Positions 53,049 through 62,141 of a DNA stretch of 64,000 nt are shown one piece after another; the first letter of the stretch is position 1, and each line of letters starts with the position of its first letter. Source of the stretch: Steroidobacteraceae bacterium (lineage in GTDB: Bacteria; Pseudomonadota; Gammaproteobacteria; Steroidobacterales; Steroidobacteraceae); assembly GCA_019187185.1 (NCBI GenBank), contig JABAQU010000015.1, forward strand, positions 41,665 through 105,664, read 5' to 3'. The translations under genes and the position numbers were made by a program. A model generated the notes under the pieces. That model saw only the letters and a program-made list of their open reading frames with translations. It was not told the DNA's origin and did no database searches.

Positions 53049-55385
53049 ATGTCCCAATCGTCGCTGCATGTCTCGAAGCCGGGCGCGCGCCCGAATGGTG
53101 GGCGCTGGAGTGTGGCGATTGCGTGTTTCGCGGGTCTGTGTGGTGCGGCGGGTGGCCGTGCTGTACTCGGTGCGGATGCGGAAGCGGACACTGGTGGGCC
53201 GCGAATCGAGGAGGTCGTGGTGACAGCGCGCCGTCGCGCGGAAGACGTGCAGAGCGTTCCGATCTCGGTCACTGCAATTTCATCCGACGCCCTGCGTGAA
53301 AACAGCGTCAGCACAATCCTCGACCTGCAGAGCCTCGCCCCATCATTGAACATGCTGACCTTTGCCGAGGATCCGACGATCAGTCTGCGGGGCCAGGGTG
53401 GTTTCAATCCCGGTTCCTCTCCGGCTGTTGTGGGTTACGTAAACGAGGTGCCGCTGCCGGCAACAGCTGGCTCCAATGGCGGGGCATTCCTGATCGGCGG
53501 ACTCTACGATCTTGAGAGCATCCAGGTGCTCAACGGCCCGCAAGGAACGCTGTTCGGGCGCAACACCACGGGCGGCGCCATACTCTTCCAGTCGCGGCGC
53601 CCGACTGACCGCTTCGAGGGATATGCTGAAGCGACGCTCGGCAACTACGACAATCGAGAGATCGAGTTCGCACTAAACGTTCCAGTGGTCGATGATCGCG
53701 TGCTGCTGCGTTTCGCCGGCAAGCGACAAGAGCGCAGGGGGTATACGCGCACCCTCGGAACGCCGAGTCATCCAGGCGGGCTCGATCTCGACAATCGTGA
53801 CAACTGGGCTGGCCGGATATCCCTCACGCTCAAGGCGGGAGATGCATTCCGGAATGACACGATTCTCAGCTACTACGACAGCGATACCCACAACGCATCG
53901 TCGCCGCTCGGGTACATCGCGCCAGGCGGATTTGCCGACTTCCTGTACCCGCAGCTGTCCACGCTTCTCGCGCAGCAGCAGGCTCTCGGCGCGCGTACGC
54001 AGTTGCCGATCGGCGTGAACCAGTTCAACCGGATGACGCAGTGGTCGCTGACCAATATCACCGAGTTTGAAGCCACGGAGCAGGTCACGATCCGGAACAT
54101 CTTTGGTTTCTACGAGAACGAAACCAGTAGCGCAATGGATGGTGACGGGACGACATTGGGTGTATTTGACTATCCGGATGCGTATCAGACTCCCACCGTA
54201 AACAGACAATTCACCGAGGAGTTGCAGCTGCAGGGCAAGTCGTCCTCGGGAAGACTCGAGTGGGTCGGTGGTGCGTTTGTTCTCTATCAGCCGCGCCCCA
54301 CACCCGACCATTACACCTACACGGTTTTCGGGGGAACACCGTACGGCAGCGTTTCAACGACGCAGCTTGCAGCGGCGGACGACAGCCGTGCGCTTTACGG
54401 TCAGTTCACTTACGATCTCTCGGATCTCCTTCTCGACGGACTCCGCGTAACGGCGGGTTACCGATATACGTGGGACGAGCGCTTCACGATGATCGTGCGA
54501 ACGCAGCCCATTTGTCTGACGGAAAGAAGAAATCCCCTGTGCTTCGCCAAGTTCCAGTCGCCAACCTGGACGTTTGCACTCGACTACCAGCTTGCGCCGG
54601 ATGTCCTGATCTACGGTACGGTACGGCGCGGGTTCCGTGCAGGCGGCCTCAATGATGTGAGTGGCCCGAATATTCCGCGCAGCTTCCCACCGGAGCACCT
54701 GACGGACCAGGAGGTGGGCATCAAGTCCCGGTGGAATCTGGCGGGCATGCCCGGGCAGACCAATGTCGCCGTCTACCACCAGGACTACGACGACATTCAC
54801 GTCAGTCGATCCATTCTGAACCCGGACGGCACGGTGCCAATCGTTACGACTGCAGGCGCATCCGCGAGCATCTGGGGGGCGGAGTTCGAAGGTGCCTTCT
54901 ATCCTGTCGAGAGTCTGGAGCTGCGTGCCGGCCTCTCGTGGATCGAGCTCGAACGCTACAAGAACTTTTCAGCCTTTCTCACGCCGCTCGACATCGCGCG
55001 AATCGAGGGCAACAAGCTCAACCAGCGTCCCAAATTCACCTACAACGTGAGTGCGCGCTATCGGCTACCGGTCCGAGCATCCTTGGGAGACGTGGCGCTC
55101 GCGGCGAACTGGGCCTGGCGATCCAGGCAGGGTTCGGTGAATCCTCCCGGCGAAGCGGCCGACCCGCTGAAGATGCGACAGTCATACGGATGGTTGAATC
55201 TGAGCGCGGACTGGAACTCCATCGCGGGACGGCCGTTGGACGCGTCTGTGTATGTCACGAACGCGCTCGACGATGCAGTGGCCTATGGTCAGATGACGGT
55301 AGCGGAATCGATAGGCACATCGACCTTGCACTATCTTGAGCCGAGAATGTACGGTTTGCGCGTGCGGTATCGCTTCGGGGAGTAG
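53049..55385 (+). CDS. TonB-dependent outer-membrane receptor, second
   Basis: A 778-residue receptor. An N-terminal hydrophobic segment (WSVAIACFAGLCGAAGG) looks like a signal peptide, then RIEEVVVTARRRAEDVQ, a plug with LNGPQGTLFGRNTTGG, and a barrel ending in LRVRYRFGE. ATG 53049 is 8 bases from GGAGG, while ATG 53043 is only 2 away, so the former is chosen. Codon use is less G+C-rich than in the flanking operons. It presumably takes up the steroid substrate under a KstR2-like repressor. Confidence 0.88.
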   Translation: MSQSSLHVSKPGARPNGGRWSVAIACFAGLCGAAGGRAVLGADAEADTGGPRIEEVVVTARRRAEDVQSVPISVTAISSDALRENSVSTILDLQSLAPSLNMLTFAEDPTISLRGQGGFNPGSSPAVVGYVNEVPLPATAGSNGGAFLIGGLYDLESIQVLNGPQGTLFGRNTTGGAILFQSRRPTDRFEGYAEATLGNYDNREIEFALNVPVVDDRVLLRFAGKRQERRGYTRTLGTPSHPGGLDLDNRDNWAGRISLTLKAGDAFRNDTILSYYDSDTHNASSPLGYIAPGGFADFLYPQLSTLLAQQQALGARTQLPIGVNQFNRMTQWSLTNITEFEATEQVTIRNIFGFYENETSSAMDGDGTTLGVFDYPDAYQTPTVNRQFTEELQLQGKSSSGRLEWVGGAFVLYQPRPTPDHYTYTVFGGTPYGSVSTTQLAAADDSRALYGQFTYDLSDLLLDGLRVTAGYRYTWDERFTMIVRTQPICLTERRNPLCFAKFQSPTWTFALDYQLAPDVLIYGTVRRGFRAGGLNDVSGPNIPRSFPPEHLTDQEVGIKSRWNLAGMPGQTNVAVYHQDYDDIHVSRSILNPDGTVPIVTTAGASASIWGAEFEGAFYPVESLELRAGLSWIELERYKNFSAFLTPLDIARIEGNKLNQRPKFTYNVSARYRLPVRASLGDVALAANWAWRSRQGSVNPPGEAADPLKMRQSYGWLNLSADWNSIAGRPLDASVYVTNALDDAVAYGQMTVAESIGTSTLHYLEPRMYGLRVRYRFGE

Positions 55386-55503
55386 TGCGCGCGACAAGAG
55401 TGAGCCGCTTCTGCGGCGGAGTTGACGAACTCGTGACGAGGACACAATCGGTTGCGCAAGCGCGAACGTGTGGCCCTCATGGTGAGATGGAGGAGGAACA
55501 TCA

Positions 55504-55980
55504 ATGATTCGGTTTGCTGGCGCAAAGACTGTGGTCCTGCTGGTTGGCATGATTCTGCTTGGTTCCGCCGTGGCGGACGAGCCGCGCGATCACAGTTCAT
55601 CGATCGGAACGTGGAAACTGAATCTGAAAGAATCCATTGCCCCGCAGGGTCGTCAGTTCAACCCCTACACCGTAGTGCTCCGGCGCGCGGACGATATGCT
55701 CGATTTCAGCTACTACGGGGTTCGTGAGGGCAAGCCGTTCAATTTCGTGTACACGGCAAAGGCGGATGGAGTCGTTCGTGACCTAGAGCACGGCATCAAG
55801 GCAGCGATGATTCGTCTGCCCAGTGGCAACTACGAGGCCCGCCTGTGGCTTCCGGACGGCACGTATGAGAACAAATTTTGCCAGCTGGCCGCGGGCGGGC
55901 AACAGCAGATCTGCCTGGCCACGGTTACCGAACCGGACGGCAGTGTCGTGTTCTTCAAGCAGGTGCAGGACAGACAGTAG
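55504..55980 (+). CDS. Small secreted protein, tandem paralogue 1
   Basis: 158 residues. A signal peptide (VVLLVGMILLGSAVA, cut near 24) is followed by a mature domain of about 130 residues starting GTWKLNLKESIAPQGR. This opening is known from a widespread family of uncharacterised periplasmic proteins. Two Cys (KFCQL, QICLA) could form a disulfide. It has a strong GGAGGAGGA ribosome site. A near-duplicate follows at 56061. Role unknown; position after a TonB receptor suggests periplasmic binding of the imported molecule. Confidence 0.75.
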   Translation: MIRFAGAKTVVLLVGMILLGSAVADEPRDHSSSIGTWKLNLKESIAPQGRQFNPYTVVLRRADDMLDFSYYGVREGKPFNFVYTAKADGVVRDLEHGIKAAMIRLPSGNYEARLWLPDGTYENKFCQLAAGGQQQICLATVTEPDGSVVFFKQVQDRQ

Positions 55981-56060
55981 GCCCTCGTCACTGGAGCGGT
56001 CAGGGCGACTCGAGGATCCGCTTCCGTGTTGGGCGTGCTGGCCAAAGTGAAGGAGGCCGA

Positions 56061-56540
56061 ATGATTATCGCAACTCGTGCACTTTCGACTATTGTTGTAC
56101 TTGCGGCAGTCGCCGTGTCGGGCGCATTCGCGCAGGATCCGGGACATTCGCCAGCGAGGGGAGTCGGGACATGGAAGCTCAATCTGGAGGAGTCGATTGC
56201 GCCACAAGGACGCCATTTCAATCCCTATACGGTCGTGGTTCGACGAGCCGACGAAATCCTCGATTTCACGTACCACGGGTTTCATGATGGCAAGCCGTAT
56301 GAGTTCACGTACTCGGCCAAAGCGGATGGCGAGGTGCGTGACATGGGCGGGGGAATGAGGGCCGCGATGGTGCGTTTGCCGAGTGGCAACTACGAGGCAC
56401 GGCTTTGGCTTCCGGATGGATCATTCGAGAACAAGTTTTGTCAGATCGTCGTTGGCGGGAACAAGCAAGTATGCCTGGCAACCCTGACCCAACCCGATGG
56501 CAGCGTGGTTTTTTTCAAGCAGGTTCAGGATCGGCAGTAG
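56061..56540 (+). CDS. Small secreted protein, tandem paralogue 2
   Basis: 159 residues with its own signal peptide (IVVLAAVAVSGAFAQ). From GTWKLNL to the identical ending DGSVVFFKQVQDRQ it is mostly the same as the product of 55504, while the signal peptides differ. Both keep the two Cys residues and the stretch SGNYEARLWLPDG. AAGGAGG precedes ATG 56061. A recent tandem duplication under selection for dosage or specialisation is likely. Function unknown. Confidence 0.75.
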   Translation: MIIATRALSTIVVLAAVAVSGAFAQDPGHSPARGVGTWKLNLEESIAPQGRHFNPYTVVVRRADEILDFTYHGFHDGKPYEFTYSAKADGEVRDMGGGMRAAMVRLPSGNYEARLWLPDGSFENKFCQIVVGGNKQVCLATLTQPDGSVVFFKQVQDRQ

Positions 56541-56590
56541 CAGCATCGCAGGGCAATGTTGGGATTCTGCGGGCCGGTCGCCAGGAGATC

Positions 56591-56755
56591 ATGAGCGTCC
56601 GTCCATCATGCCGGCCCCTGACGGCAGTTGGGATGTTGGCTGCAGGAGCTGGCTTTTTGTGCGGGAACTCCCACGTCTGGCGGGACAGAGTAGCCGCCAT
56701 GCATGACCATGAACGGGTTACGCGCCAGGCGCAGTACGCGTTGAGTGGCCCATGA
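56591..56755 (+). CDS. Possible small protein, 54 residues
   Basis: A short frame with a hydrophobic stretch (LTAVGMLAAGAGFLCG) and an AGGAG site 3 bases before ATG 56591. Its stop overlaps the TetR start by ATGA, which supports translation of the pair. No family is recognised and the frame may be chance. Confidence 0.35.
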   Translation: MSVRPSCRPLTAVGMLAAGAGFLCGNSHVWRDRVAAMHDHERVTRQAQYALSGP

Positions 56756-57399
56756 GCGCGGTTGGGCGCGGGCGGACTCGTCCGGTGCGACGTAGACCAA
56801 GGGCTCGGGCGCCTGCCGGAGCGTCGGAGTCCCGACGTACCGAGATTCTGGCAATTGCAGCATCCATATTTGCTGCCAAGGGCTATGACGGAACGACAAT
56901 TCGAGAGATCGCGGACGCTGTGGGGGTACTGCCGGGCAGTCTCTACCATCATTTCAGGTCCAAGGAGGAGATGCTGCACGACATCGTGAAGCCCTTCCTG
57001 CGGCATTCAATCGATGTCTATCGTGAGATCGCAAGACGCGGAGACTCTCCCACCGTGACGATGCGCCATCTTGTGCATGCAGGGCTCGTCGTGTCGCTGC
57101 GGGAGCCGGCAACGCATTCCATCCTGTTGCACCAATGGGATATTGTCGCCCGGAGCCGCAAATTCTCCTACGTGGTGCGAGGCTGGATCGAGACGCGTCA
57201 GCTTTGGCTCGACGTCATTCGAGCCGGCGTGAGAGCGGGCGAGTTTCGCGAAGGGCTGGATGTGCGGTTGACTGCGGATTTGGTGCTCGAGCAGATCAGC
57301 TCGACTGTACTGTGGTCCCGATTCAGGCCCGGCACACCAATTGCGGAGGTCGCGCGGCGACACGTGGATCTGCTGATGGGTGGTTTGCTTCGGCATTAA
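56752..57399 (+). CDS. kstR2: KstR2-like TetR repressor
   Basis: A 215-residue TetR protein. The HTH part SIFAAKGYDGTTIREIADAV and GVLPGSLYHHFRSKEEMLHD is close to Mtb KstR2, and the C-terminal part keeps RQLWLDVIRAGVRAGEFREG and RFRPGTPIAEVARRHVDLLMGGL in the KstR2 order. KstR2 binds HIP-CoA and releases the C/D-ring genes. An Arg-rich extension of about 25 residues precedes the HTH. A KstR2-like box lies at 52979. Whether it or another protein binds the GTCC-N4-GGAC sites is open. Confidence 0.78.
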   Translation: MSAVGRGRTRPVRRRPRARAPAGASESRRTEILAIAASIFAAKGYDGTTIREIADAVGVLPGSLYHHFRSKEEMLHDIVKPFLRHSIDVYREIARRGDSPTVTMRHLVHAGLVVSLREPATHSILLHQWDIVARSRKFSYVVRGWIETRQLWLDVIRAGVRAGEFREGLDVRLTADLVLEQISSTVLWSRFRPGTPIAEVARRHVDLLMGGLLRH

Positions 57400-57486
57400 C
57401 GGCACTCCTTTCGCGGCTTGAGGTGCACGCAGAACCGAAGGAACTTTGCGGACTCACGATCTGCAAGCAAGTGCGGTGAGAGCCAA

Positions 57487-58257
57487 TCAAGCGAGATCAA
57501 TGAGCAGCGGCGTGTCCGCGGCGGTCGTGTCACGGGAAGTATTGGCGAAGTAGCGGCCGTGCGGCATCACTTCCGGCAGGTAGCTGTAGCACTTGCCATG
57601 CATGGGCCTGTGGTCGCGCGGCTGCTCGCCGGTCCATGCGGCGATGTCGAAGCGCCGCGAGAAGCTGACGAGGTAGGCGTTGCTGAAGACGAATGCCGCC
57701 TCGAGGTCATCGCCGTCGAAGCATTCGGACGCCCAACGCGCAAACCCCGGTCCCAGCGGTTGTCCCGCGTGCTCCGCGGGCGCAAGGACCTTGCCCTCGA
57801 ACGTGCGCCAGCGATGCACGACGAGACCGTCGCGCCCGATGCTCGACCACACGGGATCGGGATATTCGTCGGGCACTTCGACGTCGTACTGGCGGGTTCC
57901 GCCGCGAGTGGCGTGCGCGATGGCGAGCAGTGCGAGATGGTGCAGGTGGGTGCAGTTGGCGCGCGGGTTGACCGCGGCGGACGGGCGGCGCGGGTAAGGC
58001 GCCAGCGGACTGCCGACGAAGGCGCGCAGCGGCATGGCCGCGCCCGGACAGGTCGAGATCGGAATGCGCGTCATCACCGACTCGATCCCCGTGACCCGTT
58101 CACCGTCGTGCGAGAGGACGATGCGCATCGCGTGATTCGTGTCCTCGAGCGCGGCTCGCACTTCCCGGGGCGACGCGACGAGCCGCAGCCGCCTGCGGAA
58201 GATGCCGCCACCGAACCGGTTGTTGAGGCGCGCGCGCTCTGCAGGTTCATCGGCCAT
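57487..58257 (-). CDS. DUF2889 family protein
   Basis: A 256-residue protein with NPRANCTHLHHLALLAIAHA, the hallmark of DUF2889 (Cys and His pair), and Pro-rich loops. There is no signal peptide. The family's function is unknown to me, though members recur near aromatic and steroid degradation genes. It lies 30 bases after fadD3 on the same strand and is therefore probably co-transcribed with it. Confidence 0.78.
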   Translation of the reverse strand: MADEPAERARLNNRFGGGIFRRRLRLVASPREVRAALEDTNHAMRIVLSHDGERVTGIESVMTRIPISTCPGAAMPLRAFVGSPLAPYPRRPSAAVNPRANCTHLHHLALLAIAHATRGGTRQYDVEVPDEYPDPVWSSIGRDGLVVHRWRTFEGKVLAPAEHAGQPLGPGFARWASECFDGDDLEAAFVFSNAYLVSFSRRFDIAAWTGEQPRDHRPMHGKCYSYLPEVMPHGRYFANTSRDTTAADTPLLIDLA

Positions 58258-58287
58258 CGCGCCGGCTCCAGAGCCAGGACGGGCTGC

Positions 58288-59838
58288 TCATCGGTGCCCG
58301 TCGCGCAGCGCGAAACGCTGCACCTTGCCGGACGCAGTGGTCGGCAGTTCCGTGACGAAATGCACGCGGCGCGGCACCTTGTAGTTCGCCATGTTCTCGC
58401 GGCTCCACGCGATCAGCGTGGGCTCGTCGAGCTTCGCGCCGGGGCGCAGCACGACGTAGGCATGCCCGACTTCGCCCATGCGCTCGTCGGGAGCGCCGAC
58501 GACAGCCACCTGTGCGATCGCGGGGTGCGCGCCCAGCAGGTTCTCGATCTCGGCGGGGTAGCAGTTGAAGCCGCCGACGATGAACATGTCCTTCTTGCGA
58601 TCGGTGATGCGCAGGTACCCCGTCTCGTCCATCACGCCGATGTCGCCCGTGTGGAGCCAGCCATCCGCGTCGATCGCCGCCCGCGTCGCCGCTTCGTCGT
58701 CGAAATAGCCGAGCATCACGTTGTAGCCGCGCACGAGCAATTCACCCTCGGACCCCCGCGGCACTTCGCGGCCCGACTCGTCGGCGACGCGGACCTCGAC
58801 ACCCGGGATCGGCGCGCCGCACGTGCGCGCGATGCGTTCCGGACTGTCGCCCGGCCGGCACATGCTCACGCAGCCCGTGGACTCGGTGAGGCCGTAGCCG
58901 GTGATGATCGTGCGAAAACCGAGCTCGGAGCGCATGCGCTCGATCAGCGTGACGGGCACATTGGCGGCTCCGGTCACCGCAATCCGCAGCGACGAGACGT
59001 CGACGGGCGTGCGCTCGCGGCCGACCAGCAGCGACTGGAAGAGGGTGGGTGCGCCCGGCAGTACCGAGATGCGATCGGCGACGATGCGCTTCAGCACGAC
59101 TTCGGCATCGAACACTGCGAGCGGCAGGATCGTCGCGCCGCGCAGCAGGCAGGCGAGCCAACCCGACTTGTAGCCGAAGGCGTGGAAGAACGGGTTGACG
59201 ATCAGGTACCGGTCACCGTGTGCGAGGCCGACGATCGTCGACCAGGCGTCGAACACGCGCACATTCTGCGCGTGCGAGCTCATGACGCCCTTCGGCTGGC
59301 CGGTGGTGCCGGACGTGAACAGGATATCGGCGACATCCTCGCCGCGCAGCTGCGCGAGCCGGGCGGTCACCTCCGCATCCGTGACGGCTTCGCCGGCGGC
59401 AAGGAAGGCGTTCCAGTCGGCGCCGTCGAGTACCAGGCGGCGCTCGAGCGACGGGAGCGCCTCGCCCGCGAGGAGGTCGGCGTAACGGGTGCCGAGGAGT
59501 TCCTCGACGTGCACGAGGATACGGGCGCCGCTGCGGTTCAGGATGAACGCTGCCTCGCGCCCCTTCATGCGCGTGTTGAGCGGCACGATGACCCCGCCGA
59601 CCGCCTGGGCGCCGAGTGCCGCGATGATCCAGCCGGCCTGGTTCGGCGCCCAGATTGCGACGCGGTCACCATGCTTGAGGCCAAAGGCGATGAAACCGGC
59701 CGCCGCGCGGCGCACGTCCGCCTCGAGTTCGCGGAAGGTCCAGTGCCGGCCGGCGTCCTCGAGCGCCAGGTCGTTGCCGTAGCTGCGAGCGGCTTGCTGC
59801 AGGGCCGCCGGGCCGGTCGAAGGAAGAGGGGCTTGCAT
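58288..59838 (-). CDS. fadD3: FadD3: HIP-CoA synthetase
   Basis: A 516-residue ANL ligase that tracks Mtb FadD3 (Rv3561) along its length: DRVAIWAPNQ, GVIVPLNTRM, ADILFTSGTTGQPKGVMSSH, INPFFHAFGYKSG-type segment, AVTGAANVPVTLIERM, GYGLTESTG, DADGWLHTGDIG, FNCYPAEIENLL and TASGKVQRFALR. FadD3 starts C/D-ring degradation by making HIP-CoA from 3aα-H-4α(3'-propanoate)-7aβ-methylhexahydro-1,5-indanedione. It is divergent from an SDR, with an operator candidate in the gap. Confidence 0.88.
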   Translation of the reverse strand: MQAPLPSTGPAALQQAARSYGNDLALEDAGRHWTFRELEADVRRAAAGFIAFGLKHGDRVAIWAPNQAGWIIAALGAQAVGGVIVPLNTRMKGREAAFILNRSGARILVHVEELLGTRYADLLAGEALPSLERRLVLDGADWNAFLAAGEAVTDAEVTARLAQLRGEDVADILFTSGTTGQPKGVMSSHAQNVRVFDAWSTIVGLAHGDRYLIVNPFFHAFGYKSGWLACLLRGATILPLAVFDAEVVLKRIVADRISVLPGAPTLFQSLLVGRERTPVDVSSLRIAVTGAANVPVTLIERMRSELGFRTIITGYGLTESTGCVSMCRPGDSPERIARTCGAPIPGVEVRVADESGREVPRGSEGELLVRGYNVMLGYFDDEAATRAAIDADGWLHTGDIGVMDETGYLRITDRKKDMFIVGGFNCYPAEIENLLGAHPAIAQVAVVGAPDERMGEVGHAYVVLRPGAKLDEPTLIAWSRENMANYKVPRRVHFVTELPTTASGKVQRFALRDGHR

Positions 59839-59882
59839 GCGCGTCGCTTATGCGTCTATAAAAACTTCGATCATCATGGTAA

Positions 59883-59898
59883 TCGAATCCGGATTCAA
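59883..59898. promoter_or_regulatory. TTGAAT-N4-ATTCAA operator candidate
   Basis: TCGAAT-CCGG-ATTCAA has the same geometry as the palindrome at 40952 with one arm change; the flanking ATTCAACT is also shared. It lies between divergent fadD3 (59838) and the SDR (59946). Confidence 0.6.
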
Positions 59899-59945
59899 CT
59901 TCGGGCCGGCGCCACGACGGGCCGCGTGCGAGGCGGGGAGCGATA

Positions 59946-60743
59946 GTGGCGAATGCAGTGCTGGATTTCTCGGGCAGCCGGGTCCTCGTGACCGGTGGAA
60001 CGGCGGGCATCGGCCTCGGGATTGCCGAGGCGTTCCGGGATTGCGGGGCCACGGTCATCGTCTGCGGGCGCAACGAGCCTGACGGTCTGCAGTCGGGCCG
60101 GCTGCGACAGCTCGAATTTCGCCGCTGCGACGTGCGTCAGTCGCAGCAGTGCCACGCACTGGTCGAGGGCATCGCGCGCGACCACGGCGGCCTCGACGTG
60201 CTGGTCAACAACGCCGGGGGCAGTCCCGAAGTCGACTCGGCGACCTGCTCGCCGACGCTGATCGAGAAGGTGATCCAGCTGAACCTGACGTCGGCCTTCT
60301 TCATGTCGCAGGCGGCGCACGCGGTGATGAAGGGACAGGCGGGTGGCGGCTCGATCATCAACATCTCGAGCGTCTCGGCGGTGCGTTCATCGCCCCGCAC
60401 GGCGGCATACGGCGCCGCGAAGGCGGGACTGCTCAATCTCACTGAATCGCTGGCGATGGAATGGGGTCCGCAGCGCATCCGCGTCAATGCGCTGATCGTC
60501 GGACTCGTGGCCACGGAGAACTCCCTCGAGCATTACGGCGGCGCGCAGGGGGTCGAGCGTGTCGGTGCCATGCTGCCGCTGCTGCGGATGGGTACGCCGA
60601 AGGACGTCGCCGACGGGTGCCTCTATCTCGCCTCGCCACTCGCGGCGTACGTGAGCGGCGCCAAGATCGAAGTCCACGGCGGCGGAGAGAAGCCGGTGTT
60701 CCTCGATCTCGCCAAGATCGCCCGCGACAGCCCCGGATCCTGA
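59946..60743 (+). CDS. Short-chain dehydrogenase/reductase
   Basis: A 265-residue SDR with a GTG start: VTGGTAGIGLGIAEAF at 15-30, NNAGGSPEVDS, ISSVSA and catalytic Tyr155/Lys159 (YGAAK). The ending KIEVHGGGEKPVFLDLAKIA is unusual and may serve as a family tag. Divergent placement with fadD3 suggests action on an early HIP-CoA intermediate, perhaps overlapping with IpdF or an Rv3549c-type role. The substrate is unknown. Confidence 0.78.
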   Translation: MANAVLDFSGSRVLVTGGTAGIGLGIAEAFRDCGATVIVCGRNEPDGLQSGRLRQLEFRRCDVRQSQQCHALVEGIARDHGGLDVLVNNAGGSPEVDSATCSPTLIEKVIQLNLTSAFFMSQAAHAVMKGQAGGGSIINISSVSAVRSSPRTAAYGAAKAGLLNLTESLAMEWGPQRIRVNALIVGLVATENSLEHYGGAQGVERVGAMLPLLRMGTPKDVADGCLYLASPLAAYVSGAKIEVHGGGEKPVFLDLAKIARDSPGS

Positions 60744-60823
60744 TTCCGGCATGCCGATTGGACGTCGAGTGACGGCAGGCCTATGATCTTCAAGCTGTTC
60801 TGGACGCATGTTGAAGTATACGA

Positions 60824-61999
60824 GTGAGCCGGCAACCCGCGTCCCACCAAGCCCCTGACGCACGCCGCGAGGACCTGCCGCTCTCGTTCGATCAGCTGAG
60901 CGCGTTGATCGGTGCGATCTACCAGGGGCCGCTCGACACCGTGCCCTGGAGCGGGGCGCTCGTCATGTTGCGGGACATCATGCGCGCCAACTGGGCGACG
61001 CTGATCCTGCGGCCCGCGTCGGCGGACCAGCCGGCGCTCGTCCTGCGCGCCGGCAGCCAGGGCCCGGAGGTATATCACGCCGCCTACAGCCAGTTCGAAA
61101 TGTTCTCGATGGATCCGTTCGTCGGCCTGCCCGTCGATCGCGTGGTCACGATCGACGAGATGATCGACACGTCGTGGATGTCGGGCGAGTTCTACGAGAC
61201 GTTCCTCGCGCCGAACGACATCCGCTACATCATGGGTGCCGACATGGTCACGGAGGGCGGGGCGGATTGCCGCCTGCGCGTCACGCGACCTCGCGACGCG
61301 GTCGATTTCTCGGCGCAGGACAAGGCGCTGTGCCAGATTCTCCTGCCGCACGTGCGGCGGGCGGTGACCCTGCATTCGCGGATCGAGCGCATCGAGACCG
61401 AACGGCTGATGTATTCGACGACGATGGATCGCATGCTGGTGGGCACGGTGATTTTCGACGAAAAGGGCGCGATCATGCGCACGAATCGCATCGCCGACGA
61501 GGTCCTCGCCGAGAAGGACGGCATTCGCATCAGCCAGGGCCGCCTGCACGCCGAGTTTCCGGCCGAGGACCGGAAACTGCAGCGCCTCATCAAGGCGGCC
61601 CTCGCGCAGCCGGGCGCCGCACCCGTCGTGCCGCAGCCCATGTCCGTGACGCGGGTGTCCGGACGGGCGAGTCTCGGGGTGCTGGTGCGTCCGGTACCGC
61701 CGGGCGAGTGGCCCGACGATCGCCATCGTCCGACAGCGGTCGCCTTCATCCGCGACCCGGGGCGCAAGTCGCAGCTGTCGCTCGAGATGGTCCGTCACCT
61801 GTTCGGCCTGACCGGCGCGGAGGCCGCGCTTGCGCTGCTGCTCGCGAACGGGTACACGCTCGATGAGGCGGCGGTGGAGCTGAAGATCCGCAAGAACACG
61901 ATTCGCGCGCACCTGCGGTCGATCTTCGCGAAGACCGGCGTGCGGCGCCAGACGACGCTGATTCATCTGCTGCTGAACAGCGTCGCGTCGATCAGCTGA
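60824..61999 (+). CDS. LuxR-type HTH transcriptional regulator
   Basis: A 391-residue regulator, GTG start. The first 180 residues form an unassigned sensor region (SALIGAIYQGPLDTVPWSGA). Residues about 200-300 resemble a PAS-like segment (MLVGTVIFDEKGAIMRTNRI). The C-terminal LuxR HTH is LTGAEAALALLLANGYTLDE followed by IRKNTIRAHLRSIFAKTGVR. This three-part plan recurs in proteobacterial LuxR regulators of steroid genes, such as TeiR of Comamonas, as I remember it. It may activate the cluster. Confidence 0.8.
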   Translation: MSRQPASHQAPDARREDLPLSFDQLSALIGAIYQGPLDTVPWSGALVMLRDIMRANWATLILRPASADQPALVLRAGSQGPEVYHAAYSQFEMFSMDPFVGLPVDRVVTIDEMIDTSWMSGEFYETFLAPNDIRYIMGADMVTEGGADCRLRVTRPRDAVDFSAQDKALCQILLPHVRRAVTLHSRIERIETERLMYSTTMDRMLVGTVIFDEKGAIMRTNRIADEVLAEKDGIRISQGRLHAEFPAEDRKLQRLIKAALAQPGAAPVVPQPMSVTRVSGRASLGVLVRPVPPGEWPDDRHRPTAVAFIRDPGRKSQLSLEMVRHLFGLTGAEAALALLLANGYTLDEAAVELKIRKNTIRAHLRSIFAKTGVRRQTTLIHLLLNSVASIS

Positions 62000-62004
62000 G
62001 CGTA

Positions 62005-62016
62005 GTCCTTGTGGAC
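62005..62016. promoter_or_regulatory. Operator candidate GTCC-TTGT-GGAC
   Basis: A perfect-arm member of the GTCC-N4-GGAC family, with TA before and GAGG after. It lies right after the LuxR stop and 126 bases ahead of the CofC-CofG start, which would tie F420 synthesis to the steroid regulon. Confidence 0.55.
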
Positions 62017-62100
62017 GAGGTTGATCGGCAGTTTCACGAATAGCCTAGCCTGATGGCCCATGTTGCGAGGTGACCGGAAATGTTGGCAGTGCGGCTGACT

Positions 62101-62114
62101 GTCCCGAACGGGAC
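62101..62114. promoter_or_regulatory. Perfect palindrome GTCCCG-AA-CGGGAC
   Basis: Six-base arms with a 2-base centre, ending 27 bases before the CofC start at 62142 and touching an alternative GTG at 62115. It may be an operator or an mRNA hairpin near the ribosome site. Confidence 0.35.
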
Positions 62115-62141
62115 GTGCGCAGGCACGCCAGGTGCGCCGGC

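Noticed and set aside
57418..59946. 842-residue plus-strand frame opposite DUF2889 and fadD3
   Set aside because: Arg/Ala/Asp-rich shadow; the minus-strand FadD3 has all ligase motifs.
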